Below are positions 8,939 through 19,022 of a DNA stretch of 64,000 nt, in pieces. The translations under genes and the position numbers were made by a program. The notes under the pieces are model-generated. The model saw nothing but the letters and a program-made list of their open reading frames with translations. It had not been told where the DNA came from and did not search any database. The DNA is taken from positions 50,895 through 114,894 of the forward strand of contig NKYR01000119.1 in assembly GCA_003184365.1 (NCBI GenBank), given 5' to 3'. The first letter of the stretch is position 1, and each line of letters starts with the position of its first letter. The DNA comes from Evernia prunastri. Its lineage: Eukaryota > Ascomycota > Lecanoromycetes > Lecanorales > Parmeliaceae.

Positions 8939-11382
8939 ATTTCGGGGGTTGGGGATCCTAGCTTGCTCGGGTCGGAGAAAATTGAAGGGCAAGTGAGAGC
9001 TGGTGTAGGCGCATAGCGCATATGCTTGCGTCGGATTTGGAGATCTCGGAGTCTAGGTACACAGGATAGAGGATTGCCTGAGATGGGTTCGTCTCTCTGC
9101 TGAGAAATAAAAAAGTAGAATCAAGTTTTTTAGGGACTGTATTGAGCTTGCGATTGCTGTACTCGAACCGGTGGGTGAGACAGGGTTTTCTGATGGTACA
9201 GGAGAGTGAGTAATTTCAACTGCACATGTTTTTTCGAAACATTTCCTTTCCAATACGACTACTTTACTAGCTAAAAGGCATTGTCGATATTTCTTCATTT
9301 CAAGAGCTTGGGTTTGTAGCCCGCTTGATTGGGTCTACTAAGTCGATCCTCTAAGACACCGAGACAGGCTTGAATTTGCATGATCAAAGAGCGATAGATC
9401 ATGGCGAGCGAAAGGAGTCTATGCTTCGTTCACCTTCGCAACTAGACCCCTCTAGTTGTACATCTCAATTCGAACGATACACGAGCAGGAGCGAGGAGAG
9501 TTGGATCACTCTCGAGAGTGTTTCCTTAACCCGTTCCTAGAGCGTTGGACAGAGTCTACATGACAGAGTCGAGGCGATCGAAATCGGAAGGAAAAGAGGC
9601 TGCGATCTAGATTATGCTAAGGGCGCTTCTTCTATGAATAAGACTTTCAAGATCATGCACCGCGGCCTTGGGGATATTCTTATCTGTGGTGGGACAAGGT
9701 CCCCTGACTCCTCTCATAAAACAATGAAGAAAATAACTGCAAATCCCAGCAAGACGCTTTATGGCGTACTCGAAGCCGGAGGGTAAACAAGAAGAGATTA
9801 CATTGCGTTTGGGAAAATACTTCGACTCGATCGTCGTGTGAATACAGAGATATAGGTCGGTGGCGCAGCTTCTGGGGATCACGAAAACGGGGGTGGCGCG
9901 GCAGTCCATTCTCACAGACTCGATCTCATTCGATGGGAGAATCTGCCCGTAAAACCATTATAGGTGTCCTCCCGTCACTCCAGTCGCGATCAAGGACGTC
10001 ACCAGACCCGAGAACCTAACGTGGTAGAGAGTATAGGTCAAAGGAGCGGCTGCAGAGAAGAACCAGCTTTGTGGCCTTTAATTTCCTCGTCTCGACCGTC
10101 CGACCCTGAATCGTGATCTATGGAGATCAGCCTGCCAGTATGTACAATATTTTCAGTCGAGGTCCTAGGACCTTGCAACAAGCTACATTCACTTCTACAT
10201 TCCGATCGAATCTCTCGGTTGTCGGTTGTCTCGAACACCGGATCCAGGATAGGATGCATTTTAGAGGACGAAATCACGCTGGTGAGTCTTTCGCAACGGT
10301 TTTCCCTAGACTTATCATTGCCTACCAGGTACGAGAGTCCGAATGGCTGTGGTTGCCTTCCCTCATCCTCAACCGTTCGTTCAAGTTCAGATTGGGTCAC
10401 ACGCGCAAGCTGCTGTCTTTATCAGCATTTGTCTCATTACCGATGGGAAAGTGAAGCTAGCATTTGATAAGATTTAGGTACTAGACGAATGATTTCTCGG
10501 AATCCATAGACTATCAACAAACACAACACGAATGCGGCAGGTAAGTTTTACTCTCTTCCCTTTCATCATGCATGTCATTTTAGCCCAGATCACGAGCTCG
10601 GTAATTCATATAAGTCGCCAGACACGATTATCTATACTTTATGCTCCGTCTCATGTGGCGTTTCAGGCCGCGCTCAGCCTCACTTCGGCATAAAAAAAGC
10701 TAAGCGCTCCAAGCGCTGCTCTGCCAACTGATCGCTGCCGTCGATCGAAAACCTTCTGAGTTTCAGTAAACCCCCACAGTGAAATTCCCATGGGGGTTCA
10801 CATCTAATCCAGGACCCTCTCTGACCAGGAAAAATCTCACCTGGTCTGTTTTCTCCGGGAGTATGTAGACGTACTCCTGGCTACCCTTCCTCAGCATCGC
10901 GATGGAGAACTTGAATAACTGTGCTCAGTTGTTCACTATTCTTTCATCATGTTGGACACTCGATGGCCTCAATCGAGTTTTGTCGTCCAGCAATTGGGTC
11001 CCGTCTTTCGCACATATTCGCGGGCCGCTCTTACGGCTAGAACGGGTTTCAGCAAGCTGTAACCCTTGGAGCCATGTGACATTTCATCATCGGACTGTTC
11101 CATCCCGCGGGATCTGCTGATTCATGATGCCGTGTCTATATTCCACCGCGGCGCAGCCCCATTGCCCGTGTGAAAATTTGTTTCGCGCAAATTTCGCCCG
11201 TTCCACCTTGTCTCAAAGCCCTCAGATGACTTGATGGGAATTATATCAAGGAAAGCATACCCAGCATATAAGATGGGGGTATCGGATGCGTATACCGATC
11301 ACCTCTGCCAGCAACCTGTGCCTGTACTTGATGTCCACAGCCCGTAATTTATTTGAGGTTTTTTGCCCACCCTAATGCTGTC
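8939..11382. other. 2.4-kb interval without a confident gene
   Basis: Frames of 80-120 codons occur on both strands at 9.6-10.5 kb, but they overlap one another and lack motifs, signal peptides or splice signals. A tRNA-5'-half-like hairpin followed by seven T residues lies on the minus strand near 10690-10740. A TATAAG box near 11265 probably serves the gene that starts at 11383. Confidence 0.5.
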
Positions 11383-13929
11383 ATGAAGCTGGCCTTCGTT
11401 CTTCTACATATTCTTCTTTCGTCGCTGGCGACTCTTTCGCATCCGACAAATCTAGATTCCCGACAGATTCCACAGCCGCCTTCGCTGCGTTCTGTCTATC
11501 TCATTGCAGATGTTGACATGGAGGCAAAAGCAATTTCATCGAGCACGGGGAAACCGATCTTTGGATTGCACACAAGTCTGCAAATCGGCGGCACAGCTGT
11601 TGAGGGACCGTTGCGAGTCGAAGTAGGTTTCAACGAGTATGCCAAGTTGCAGCTCAGAGCTAGTGACCTTGGAGTTTCCCAGACCGGACAACCCATCGGG
11701 TTTTGGGGAGTATCCAACTCGAGACGCTATGTTCGACAGACAGGGCAAACATCTATAAATAATAATGACATCTTCAATCATCAAATCGGTACAGGTCTTC
11801 TCGCCCAAGTGTGGAACCAAAACGCGATGTACCAAAGAGGTACAGGATCGGCTCCGAATACCGGTATCGACCTGGTCCAGCGGCTCGTCGCTGCTCTCAA
11901 CCTTACTGTTGAACCCTCAATGGCTTTGATATATAGCAATGGAGAGGAGTACTATACAAGTCACTCGGACGCCTACCAACAAAAGATCGACTACGTTTGG
12001 TCGATAAAGCAGTCAGGCAATTCTTCGGACGCCAGTGAGTGGGTCCGGGTGTTTGACGTGACTACCAATCCGGCCTCCCCAGCTCTGATGCTAGACAATC
12101 GAAACGCAAGTGTAGACGGTGGCACTCTGGTAGAAAAAAGGAAAAGATCGGAAAATCCGGCAGCATTTGACCAAACTGCATGGTTCTCTGCCTCTGTCAC
12201 GCAAGCAGAAATGAACAACCTGCCGCCGCCCGCTACTAAACAACTTCCTACCATTCAGCAAGAAGCCAAGTCGGCTGTCGCTCCCTTTGAGAACACCATT
12301 GCGCAATCCGGATCTGCCGGCGTGCTGGAAACAGCAGAAATCACCATGGGTCGAGCTGCTGGAGTAACAATTGCAACCTTCCTCATCGGCGAAGGGATAG
12401 CCAACGCACTAGGGGCTGCAGTGGGTCCCTTTTTTGTCCTCTTGGACATGGTGGAGGGCAAATGGGCGAGCGCAGCTCTGTGCGCCGTAGGACTCGCGCT
12501 TGGTGCTGTCTCGGCTTTGCTCGTGGCTGGGCCTGTTGGGTGGATTTTTGGTGCAGCCATTGCAACCCTTTTCGCCATACTGCCCGGGGCTTGGAAACAG
12601 CCGCATGTTCCAGGTATAAGCGACAAGCAGGGTATCGTGCAGTACAAGTTCTTTGGCGATGATAGACATACAGGAAATGAGCAATGCCAGTCACTGGGAA
12701 ACCAGAACTGTACTGCGGTTTTCGGACCTGGAGTGCTTTCACTTGTCTTCGGCTGGGACAATTTTGACTCCGTAGCCTTCCTTATCCAGTACAATGAGGG
12801 CTACGCCATGACGCTGCCCGAATTGGCCAGCCAGTTCTATAATATCGACGACCCCAAGAACTCTGGAGATGGCTCGAATCAAATTGCTACCATCAAATGC
12901 AACAACAAGCCGGGTCACAGCAACGCGTTCGGCGGATTTGATGGTGACGATACAACTAAATGCAATCACCCGACATTTCAACTCAACAGAGCCCTCATTA
13001 CCCTCCCTGTCATCAATGAGACCGTAGACAAGATATACGATCGAATAATCCCAAACCCAGGCGGCGATTGCAAGCTTATCAACAACGCCGCCAACGACTT
13101 GAACGTCCCGGAGTACAACTTGACTATAACAGGTCAACCAGTTGCAATCGCGTGTAACGTCTCTGCCTCCGAAGTCATCGACGGGACCGTCATACCCTTA
13201 GATCCAACGAGCAACCAAACCCCCACCAACGTCTCCTCTGCTAACAGCTCCACCGATGGCCTAGCTGGCCATCAGCTCTCCGTCCCGCCACCTACCCCCT
13301 TCGCAACCCTACTCAACACCACCAACGCGCTCTGTCTGAGCGGTCAAGGCGGTTTCCTGTGTCTTCCCGCGGGCACCTACGATATCCAACGCGGCACCCT
13401 AGGCTTCACGAGCAGCGAGATAAACACTCTAACCATGCCCGCCGGGTCATCGATGCGATGGTACGAGGTCGGCGCTTCCACGCCGCACGCTGGCCCCACC
13501 AGATCCTTGATCGCTTTCGCCGCCAACCAAACCGCAGCCGACACCAAATTCGCCGCAAAGATGGCCGCGGCGCCCAAGATGGGCGCCAACGGCGGAGGCG
13601 CCACCTGGAATGCCTCCCTACCGGGGATACCCGTCCCGCCCGTCGTCTGTCTCTTTACGCAAACCGACCACAACGGCGACGTGAGATGTTACGGCCCGGG
13701 TGGCGGTCCGCTGGAATCGGACATCGTGAACAGGACGGAGTCGATTGCTGTACATGGGAACGCGACGGCCCAGATCTTTGCGCAGGAATATGGAGATGCG
13801 GGAAGCGCTTCTGTGACTGCTGATATCATGGACTTGACGGATGAGATTTATGGGGAAGGAAACTTCAACCAGCGGATTGTGGCACTGAGGGTCTGCGATG
13901 GGTCTTGCGCTGCTGGGGAGAACACTTGA
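11383..13929 (+). CDS. Large secreted protein with hydrophobic hairpin and C-terminal beta-gamma-crystallin-like repeats
   Basis: A single exon of 848 aa from the ATG at 11383, which is followed at once by a signal peptide (MKLAFVLLHILLSSLATLS). The upstream in-frame extension has no ATG. Residues 1-320 hold a beta-rich region with N-glycosylation sites and a KRKR site. Residues 328-402 are a Gly/Ala-rich hydrophobic block with two or three potential membrane helices. The C-terminus (about 648-700 and 753-848) shows crystallin-like units. One has VCLFTQTDHNGDVRCYG followed by RTESIAVHG and later NQRIVALRV. The other ends INTLTMPAGSSMRWYE. A secreted protein with an internal hydrophobic hairpin could insert into membranes. 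That is inference only. No enzyme motif was found. Confidence 0.72.
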   Translation: MKLAFVLLHILLSSLATLSHPTNLDSRQIPQPPSLRSVYLIADVDMEAKAISSSTGKPIFGLHTSLQIGGTAVEGPLRVEVGFNEYAKLQLRASDLGVSQTGQPIGFWGVSNSRRYVRQTGQTSINNNDIFNHQIGTGLLAQVWNQNAMYQRGTGSAPNTGIDLVQRLVAALNLTVEPSMALIYSNGEEYYTSHSDAYQQKIDYVWSIKQSGNSSDASEWVRVFDVTTNPASPALMLDNRNASVDGGTLVEKRKRSENPAAFDQTAWFSASVTQAEMNNLPPPATKQLPTIQQEAKSAVAPFENTIAQSGSAGVLETAEITMGRAAGVTIATFLIGEGIANALGAAVGPFFVLLDMVEGKWASAALCAVGLALGAVSALLVAGPVGWIFGAAIATLFAILPGAWKQPHVPGISDKQGIVQYKFFGDDRHTGNEQCQSLGNQNCTAVFGPGVLSLVFGWDNFDSVAFLIQYNEGYAMTLPELASQFYNIDDPKNSGDGSNQIATIKCNNKPGHSNAFGGFDGDDTTKCNHPTFQLNRALITLPVINETVDKIYDRIIPNPGGDCKLINNAANDLNVPEYNLTITGQPVAIACNVSASEVIDGTVIPLDPTSNQTPTNVSSANSSTDGLAGHQLSVPPPTPFATLLNTTNALCLSGQGGFLCLPAGTYDIQRGTLGFTSSEINTLTMPAGSSMRWYEVGASTPHAGPTRSLIAFAANQTAADTKFAAKMAAAPKMGANGGGATWNASLPGIPVPPVVCLFTQTDHNGDVRCYGPGGGPLESDIVNRTESIAVHGNATAQIFAQEYGDAGSASVTADIMDLTDEIYGEGNFNQRIVALRVCDGSCAAGENT

Positions 13930-14365
13930 CCGCGTGGAAACCTATTTGTAAATAGATTCTCACCTACAGGAAAAGAACTTAAAACAACAGGGAGCCCGAA
14001 CCGTAGTGATCTAGCCCTGCACTTGAAAATACATACAATCCCAGCTGGGGATGTGCGCATATTGCGCCCATCGACAGGCGAACTCAACAAAACGCGGTCA
14101 GTCGAAGGAAGGCAAATACATCGGTGGTAAGCCCACACATACAAGGCTACTGCAAGACGCGAATATCCTGGCCATCGCGTCCCTGACACGACTCACGTCC
14201 CGGCGACGCTATGCGATATTGCTATGCTGTGCTATGCGGTATTGCCCTGCTATACGAGCGGCTGACCCTCAGTCCCTGTGTGGTGAAGCCCAAAACGTGC
14301 ACCATCTTTGATTCCCGTCCCTCTGACCCATACTCTTCCTCGTCTCAGCTGTCTCGGATCTATCG
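13930..14365. other. Intergenic between convergent genes
   Basis: Two genes converge here. I see no coding frame of substance, only short overlapping frames and 3' UTR-like sequence. Confidence 0.5.
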
Positions 14366-15190
14366 CTACGAGCCTTCAGGCTTATACCTGAAAGTCAGAC
14401 TAACCCTCTTCCACCCTACACCCCTACCCTTGGCGCTCCTCGTGATCTCATGCTGCCATTTCCACCGGCTCTCACCCCTCATCACCAACAAGCTTCTCCC
14501 CGGCATATCGAAATCGACCTTCCTGCCAGTCTTTTCCGCCTTGCCAGCTTTTCCACTGCGCACAGACCCATCAAACGGCTCCGTCAGCTCATGGAACCGG
14601 ATCGGACAAGTCGACAGCAAGCTGAGACCCACGACCGGCTCCCCGAATTGGAAGTTCTCAGTATGGGCAGAGATGCCTAGCGCGTCGGTGTATTCGTTCA
14701 CGATGCAATACTGCGGTCTTTGACGGTCGGGAAAGACATGCGTGTCCACCATGCGCTGGATGAGCCACTCAAGCTCTGCGGGCATGGGCGGCGCTCGTAG
14801 TATTTCCAGTTTTCCGTTAGTCGGCATGTCGGATTTGGATGGCATGAGACAGTATGTGCCTCCGAAGTGCATTGTACGGCGGCTAAGATCCGTTCGCCAA
14901 GTGCATAATGCTGAATCGTTGAGGAAGCCCAGGATATTTTCTTCTTCGGCAGGCTTTATGAAGTCTTGGATGAGAGTCAAGCCTGGTACTGGCGTTTCCT
15001 TGACGGTGAAGGCTTGGTTCGATTTTGCCTCTGGTCTGCGCTGAGGATTCGTCAAAGCTCGCTGTGAGCTGGAACGTTGGCTGACAGGTCCAAAGAAGTC
15101 AGTGATGGCTTTACGCTTCTTGCTCGGCTGCTCCATGGTACCGTGTTGGATGCGCTGCGTTGTTCGATCGTTGTCCGTTGCGCGTTGCAT
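14366..15190 (-). CDS. AlkB-like 2-oxoglutarate/Fe(II) dioxygenase with PIP-box
   Basis: A single exon of 274 aa from the ATG at 15190. An ATG at 15136 in a better context (ACCATGG) would remove 18 residues. The catalytic core is recognisable: YCIVNEYTDALGISAHTENF carries the first metal ligands as H176-x-E178 instead of the usual HxD, WQHEI gives the second His (about 247), and RVSLTFR gives the 2-oxoglutarate-binding arginine. Such enzymes oxidatively remove alkyl groups from nucleic acids or modify tRNA. Residues 28-34 (KAITDFF) match the core of a PCNA-interacting (PIP) box and follow a KKRK nuclear signal, which points to DNA repair at replication forks rather than tRNA modification. HxE is tolerated in some 2OG oxygenases. 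Confidence 0.85.
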   Translation of the reverse strand: MQRATDNDRTTQRIQHGTMEQPSKKRKAITDFFGPVSQRSSSQRALTNPQRRPEAKSNQAFTVKETPVPGLTLIQDFIKPAEEENILGFLNDSALCTWRTDLSRRTMHFGGTYCLMPSKSDMPTNGKLEILRAPPMPAELEWLIQRMVDTHVFPDRQRPQYCIVNEYTDALGISAHTENFQFGEPVVGLSLLSTCPIRFHELTEPFDGSVRSGKAGKAEKTGRKVDFDMPGRSLLVMRGESRWKWQHEITRSAKGRGVGWKRVSLTFRYKPEGS

Positions 15191-15987
15191 TTTCAAGCCT
15201 TAGACGTGAGATTCGCCAACGAATGATAAATCATCAAGAGGTAAACGCATTCTTGATAGGACAAAAGTCTCTAAGGCCATTGCCGATACTATTGGCATAG
15301 TCTCGTCGGTTTTCGAATGATAGTGGCAAGAAAGCTCCCGGTCCCCTGATGATTCATCTTCTAAAGGTCTAACCAGATTTGTACTAACCTCTATAAGAAG
15401 ATCTTGGCTAGGGCTAGGATTAGTGCTCAAGAATTTTTGGCACGGACACATCCAAGACCGTTACATTCCTGTAAAATCTAAACAGAGGCGATTAATTCTG
15501 GGATGAGTCTTTATAGAGAGAGCAGGTGAGAAAGAGAACATTCACCCTTTATCGAATACTGTGGGCAACAAGCTTTCTCATCAATAGGCACCTCCTCTGT
15601 CTCACTCAGAGAGAAGGATAGTATCAATTTCCGCAATCTGCGACAGTAGTGCGTAGAGCCATGTGGCTTAGCGATGTTGTATCATACACATGTTTGGATT
15701 GCATGTTCTTTTATGCAAAGTCATAATTCGTTAATCAACAACATGATTCTCCAACCCAAGGCATGATTCTCTCCAACTCAAGGCATGATTCTCCAAGCAA
15801 AGGCATAACACTCCGACCCGAGACGAGGTTCTCCAAAAAAAGCATGTGCTTCCAAGCACCGACGCAAGCAATGATGGGATGCCCGCAATGTCATACCGAG
15901 TCACTCAACCACAAACACAAATGCAGCTCAACTCAAATATCTCCACCCTTCGATGTCGTCCTTGCAAAGGCTCTGAAATCACTGATT
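15191..15987. other. Intergenic with a degenerate tandem repeat
   Basis: From about 15742 to 15846 an imperfect 20-25-bp unit containing GCATGATTCTCCAA is repeated four to five times. I see no gene in the rest of the interval. The repeat lies just beyond the 3' end of the small zinc-finger gene. Confidence 0.5.
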
Positions 15988-16305
15988 TCAGAGATCCCAC
16001 TTATAACATTCACTGCATTTTACATGTGGGCAATGAGAACAAGGAAGGACGGTATTATCGTGATAAACATTTGTCCAAAGGCATTTACAGCAGCGCCAAC
16101 GCTGCCTAGCGGAGTACGAGATGGGCTCTGGGGCACTGGGGGTGAGAGTGTTGTCGCTGCTGGGAAGATCCTGATCCGACGTGAATTCAATGTTTTCTTC
16201 AACTGGGTATTTAACATCAGTAATTGTGGTTCAGAGAGGCTGAGCCAGTGACTTACCGATCTGGTGAAAGGTTCCAGCTATGGGATGACTAGGGGTTGGA
16301 GACAT
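15988..16305 (-). CDS. Small zinc-finger-like protein (87 aa)
   Basis: Two exons on the minus strand, 16305-16257 and 16202-15988, are joined by a 54-nt intron (GTAAGT..CAG) that restores the frame. The N-terminal part is Ser/Pro-rich and acidic. The C-terminal 37 residues read RWRCCKCLWTNVYHDNTVLP then CSHCPHVKCSECYKWDL. That gives the cysteine pattern CCxC..CxxC(H)..CxxC, typical of small fungal zinc-binding proteins of unknown role. The conserved Trp before CC and the PCSHCPHVKC loop support a folded metal site. It may act as a protein- or nucleic-acid-binding adaptor. Neither exon is conspicuous as a long frame, so automatic annotation could miss it. Confidence 0.7.
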
Positions 16306-19022
16306 GATTGGAGGATCTAGAAGTCGTCAGGATTCATCTTCGTTCGTATCGAGTGCTTGCTTACTCTTTGAGGTTTGTGTTTGAGTGCTGATGTAGAGAG
16401 CCTTCTATGGAGGATGGATCGAGTGGATTGCTTGTGGTGAAAGTACTTGAACAAGAGCGAGAGACAAGGGGTATAAATACTTTCCGCTCAGAACAAGGCT
16501 GGCTTCGCCGCCGCTATCATGGAGGGCAGCATTGCTGCTGTTGGCCTTTACTCTCGACGGTAGCGAATCATAAGATACTGCCTCCTTCAACTGCCCCGTC
16601 TTGCCATCCAATGGCAAAAGCTACACCATACCCAGTGGGCAGCACTTGACAATAATGAGGTAACATCCTAAAACCTTGACGCAATGCTGATCATAAAGAT
16701 ATTATGACCAATTCTGCCCGTACCAAGTGAGCAACCGTACTGGTTCTTTCCCACCTTACCAGGGGACGGGCAACCGGCATTTGAGACTGTCTCTCCTGCT
16801 GTCAAGCCTGGACGGCCGACACTGCGTCAAGATTATGGTGATTGGAGACTTACAATGATTGTACGGGCAGTCCGCATGAGACAGATCATATCCGTGGCTG
16901 ACTGGCGCCGCACAGCCGGTATATCCTTATCTCACTACTAAGTTATCCACAAGCAATCAGTAGCCTTAGCTGCCAGGTGCAGCAGTGAATGACTGCCTGA
17001 CTGACTAGCTGCATGTTCAAGGCTTGGCCGTTGTACGCCCGAAAGGAGCCCACCAATAGACGGTGGTTGAAAGCGCAATGTCTCAGGGGGCAGTCCTCGC
17101 CACTTTTTGGAAGTCCCATTTGTAGGAAGCATCATAGTCGCAGGTAATTGGCCTCGAAAGAGTGATTCGTCCGAGCTCGGTGGGGTTACTTGCCGCTCTG
17201 CAAAGGCTTCCCACCTATTCCACCTTCGTGGCCGATACAACGAATAGCGCAAGGGAACAAATGATGATGGGGTGAAGAAGTGTTGTCTTCTAGAGCCGTT
17301 TCCGCTGGAAAGATGAATCAGAAACAGCTTGAACAACCATGTTCAAAAGGCTGGCGAGGAGCAGGGTTGGATGTTGCTGAAGTAAGCTTGAGTAAGCTTA
17401 CAAGATGGGCGACAGCCTCTAGTCTGTTGTTTCAGCGATGGACCTTAACGCGCTCTCACGCTGCCGTACCTATTCCATCATACCTTTTCCGGTCGAAAGC
17501 GCTGCTATTCCAGCTCTTTACACTGCCCTATCCTTCCAGTCTGCCACCCTTCAAATCACCACACCAATTACCCATGGGACAGACTGCATATGCCATCTCC
17601 GCATCCTGCGAAGAAGTAATTTTTAAAGATGGCCTTAGTGGTTATTTCTCGCATTATATTATCCCGGCTTACTTGCATAATCAACAATGAAATCTCCTCA
17701 AGTGTAAGTCTACCTCCCTTAAGCTTCAAACATCCAGAACGCCCACAGTGTCAGCGTACAGGTAAGTCACCTTTCCGCAAATTACAGCCAAGAACCCACG
17801 TGTTGCGCTTCTCCAAGGCCCTTGCGCTGCTAGCGATACGAAGACAGAGTCGCCTCCGAGCCGAGGGTCCTTCACTTTGATACCTGGAACTTTCGAATGC
17901 TTGCCCAAACAGCTTGCCTTGACCATGCCATGAGTTTGCATGGTTCCCAATTGCCCGAAGAGCCAGCCAACAAACAGCATCTTTTCTTTCGTAGAACGAT
18001 GTTGTCGCAAAGCAGGGCTAGAAGGTAGCGCCATCAAGGTGCCGTCGGGGCATATCACCAAAATCCAAGAAGGGAGAGGTTGTGAGGAATTTTCCAATGT
18101 CGCAACGGCCATTCATGAACAGATCTCGAGCTTCGAAGCCGCCAAACTTGCCCGCCTGAGTACGCAACGATTTGAGGCGAGGAAGAGATGCGAAGAAACC
18201 CCCATTTCAGTCTCCACCAACGCGTCACCGTCACGTATCCTCCGACTTCCCTTCGTCTGTTTCCCTCTCCGCTGTCAATATTCACACTCTACACATCCCG
18301 AACTCTACGCCAGCAAACCTGCTTGGACACTGAAGTCCCCCTCCACCGTTCATGTCTTGACCTTTTTTCTCTACTCGGGCAATGTTTGGCTTTGCGGCCA
18401 AGGACGATACCCGAAGCTTGGGCGCGTTGACCATCATCCTCGACAGTCGCTTTAGCGAACCAATCAGACCGAACATCTGACAGTGAAAATCGCCAAAGAA
18501 ACAAACTGCCGCATCCGCGCATCAACACTACGGACTGGGCACCCAAAGGCACGGGAGCGGTCCAATCCGTGACTTCCGTTATTGGCGTATCACTTTGAAT
18601 AAATGAGGCGCACAGAAGCTCTACGTGCGTGGTTCTTCATTCGGACTCTCAGTCCCCTGCGTTGAAGGGCTCGACTCACAGATGTGAAAATGCGATATAC
18701 CAGCAAGCGTGAAGCAGACTTCGCTCCAGGCTTGCTAGATTTCCCTGGCATGACTTCTCCGAGCAACAGAGATATCGGCGTTCAGGAATAAATTCTAAGT
18801 TCGTCCAGTCCGCAAAGATAGATCATCTCCTATGCTTCTGCTAGGCGCTTGTTGCGCTTCTAGAAAGATGCAGAGCTCGTGCGTCCGGTTCTCCCCATTT
18901 CAAAAACCAACGGTATCTCTTCTCACTTTTGTGCGTACCATTGGAACGTTCCACAGACGCTACAAGAATATACTGATCTGCAAAGATCGATCATAATGCA
19001 AAGCGTGACCCAGCTGCTCGCT
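16306..19022. other. 2.7-kb interval without a confident gene
   Basis: Overlapping frames occur on both strands, the longest being about 130 codons minus at 17.7-18.1 kb and 170 codons plus at 17.9-18.5 kb. They contradict each other and show no domain. GTAAGT donors near 17705 and 17764 hint at an unrecognised spliced transcript starting at the ATG at 17689, but no convincing protein can be assembled from it. Confidence 0.45.

Noticed and set aside
9607..10467. Several overlapping frames of 100-120 codons on both strands
   Set aside because: They conflict with each other and show no motif, signal peptide, intron signals or consistent codon preference.
15763..16251. 162-codon plus-strand frame
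   Set aside because: It is the antisense shadow of the spliced zinc-finger gene, whose cysteine pattern and intron are far more convincing.
17689..18455. Possible spliced gene with GTAAGT donors and a 171-codon frame
   Set aside because: The joins give only a 40-residue product or require an intron of 26 nt, and the long frame turns into Ser/Pro-rich sequence typical of chance translation.
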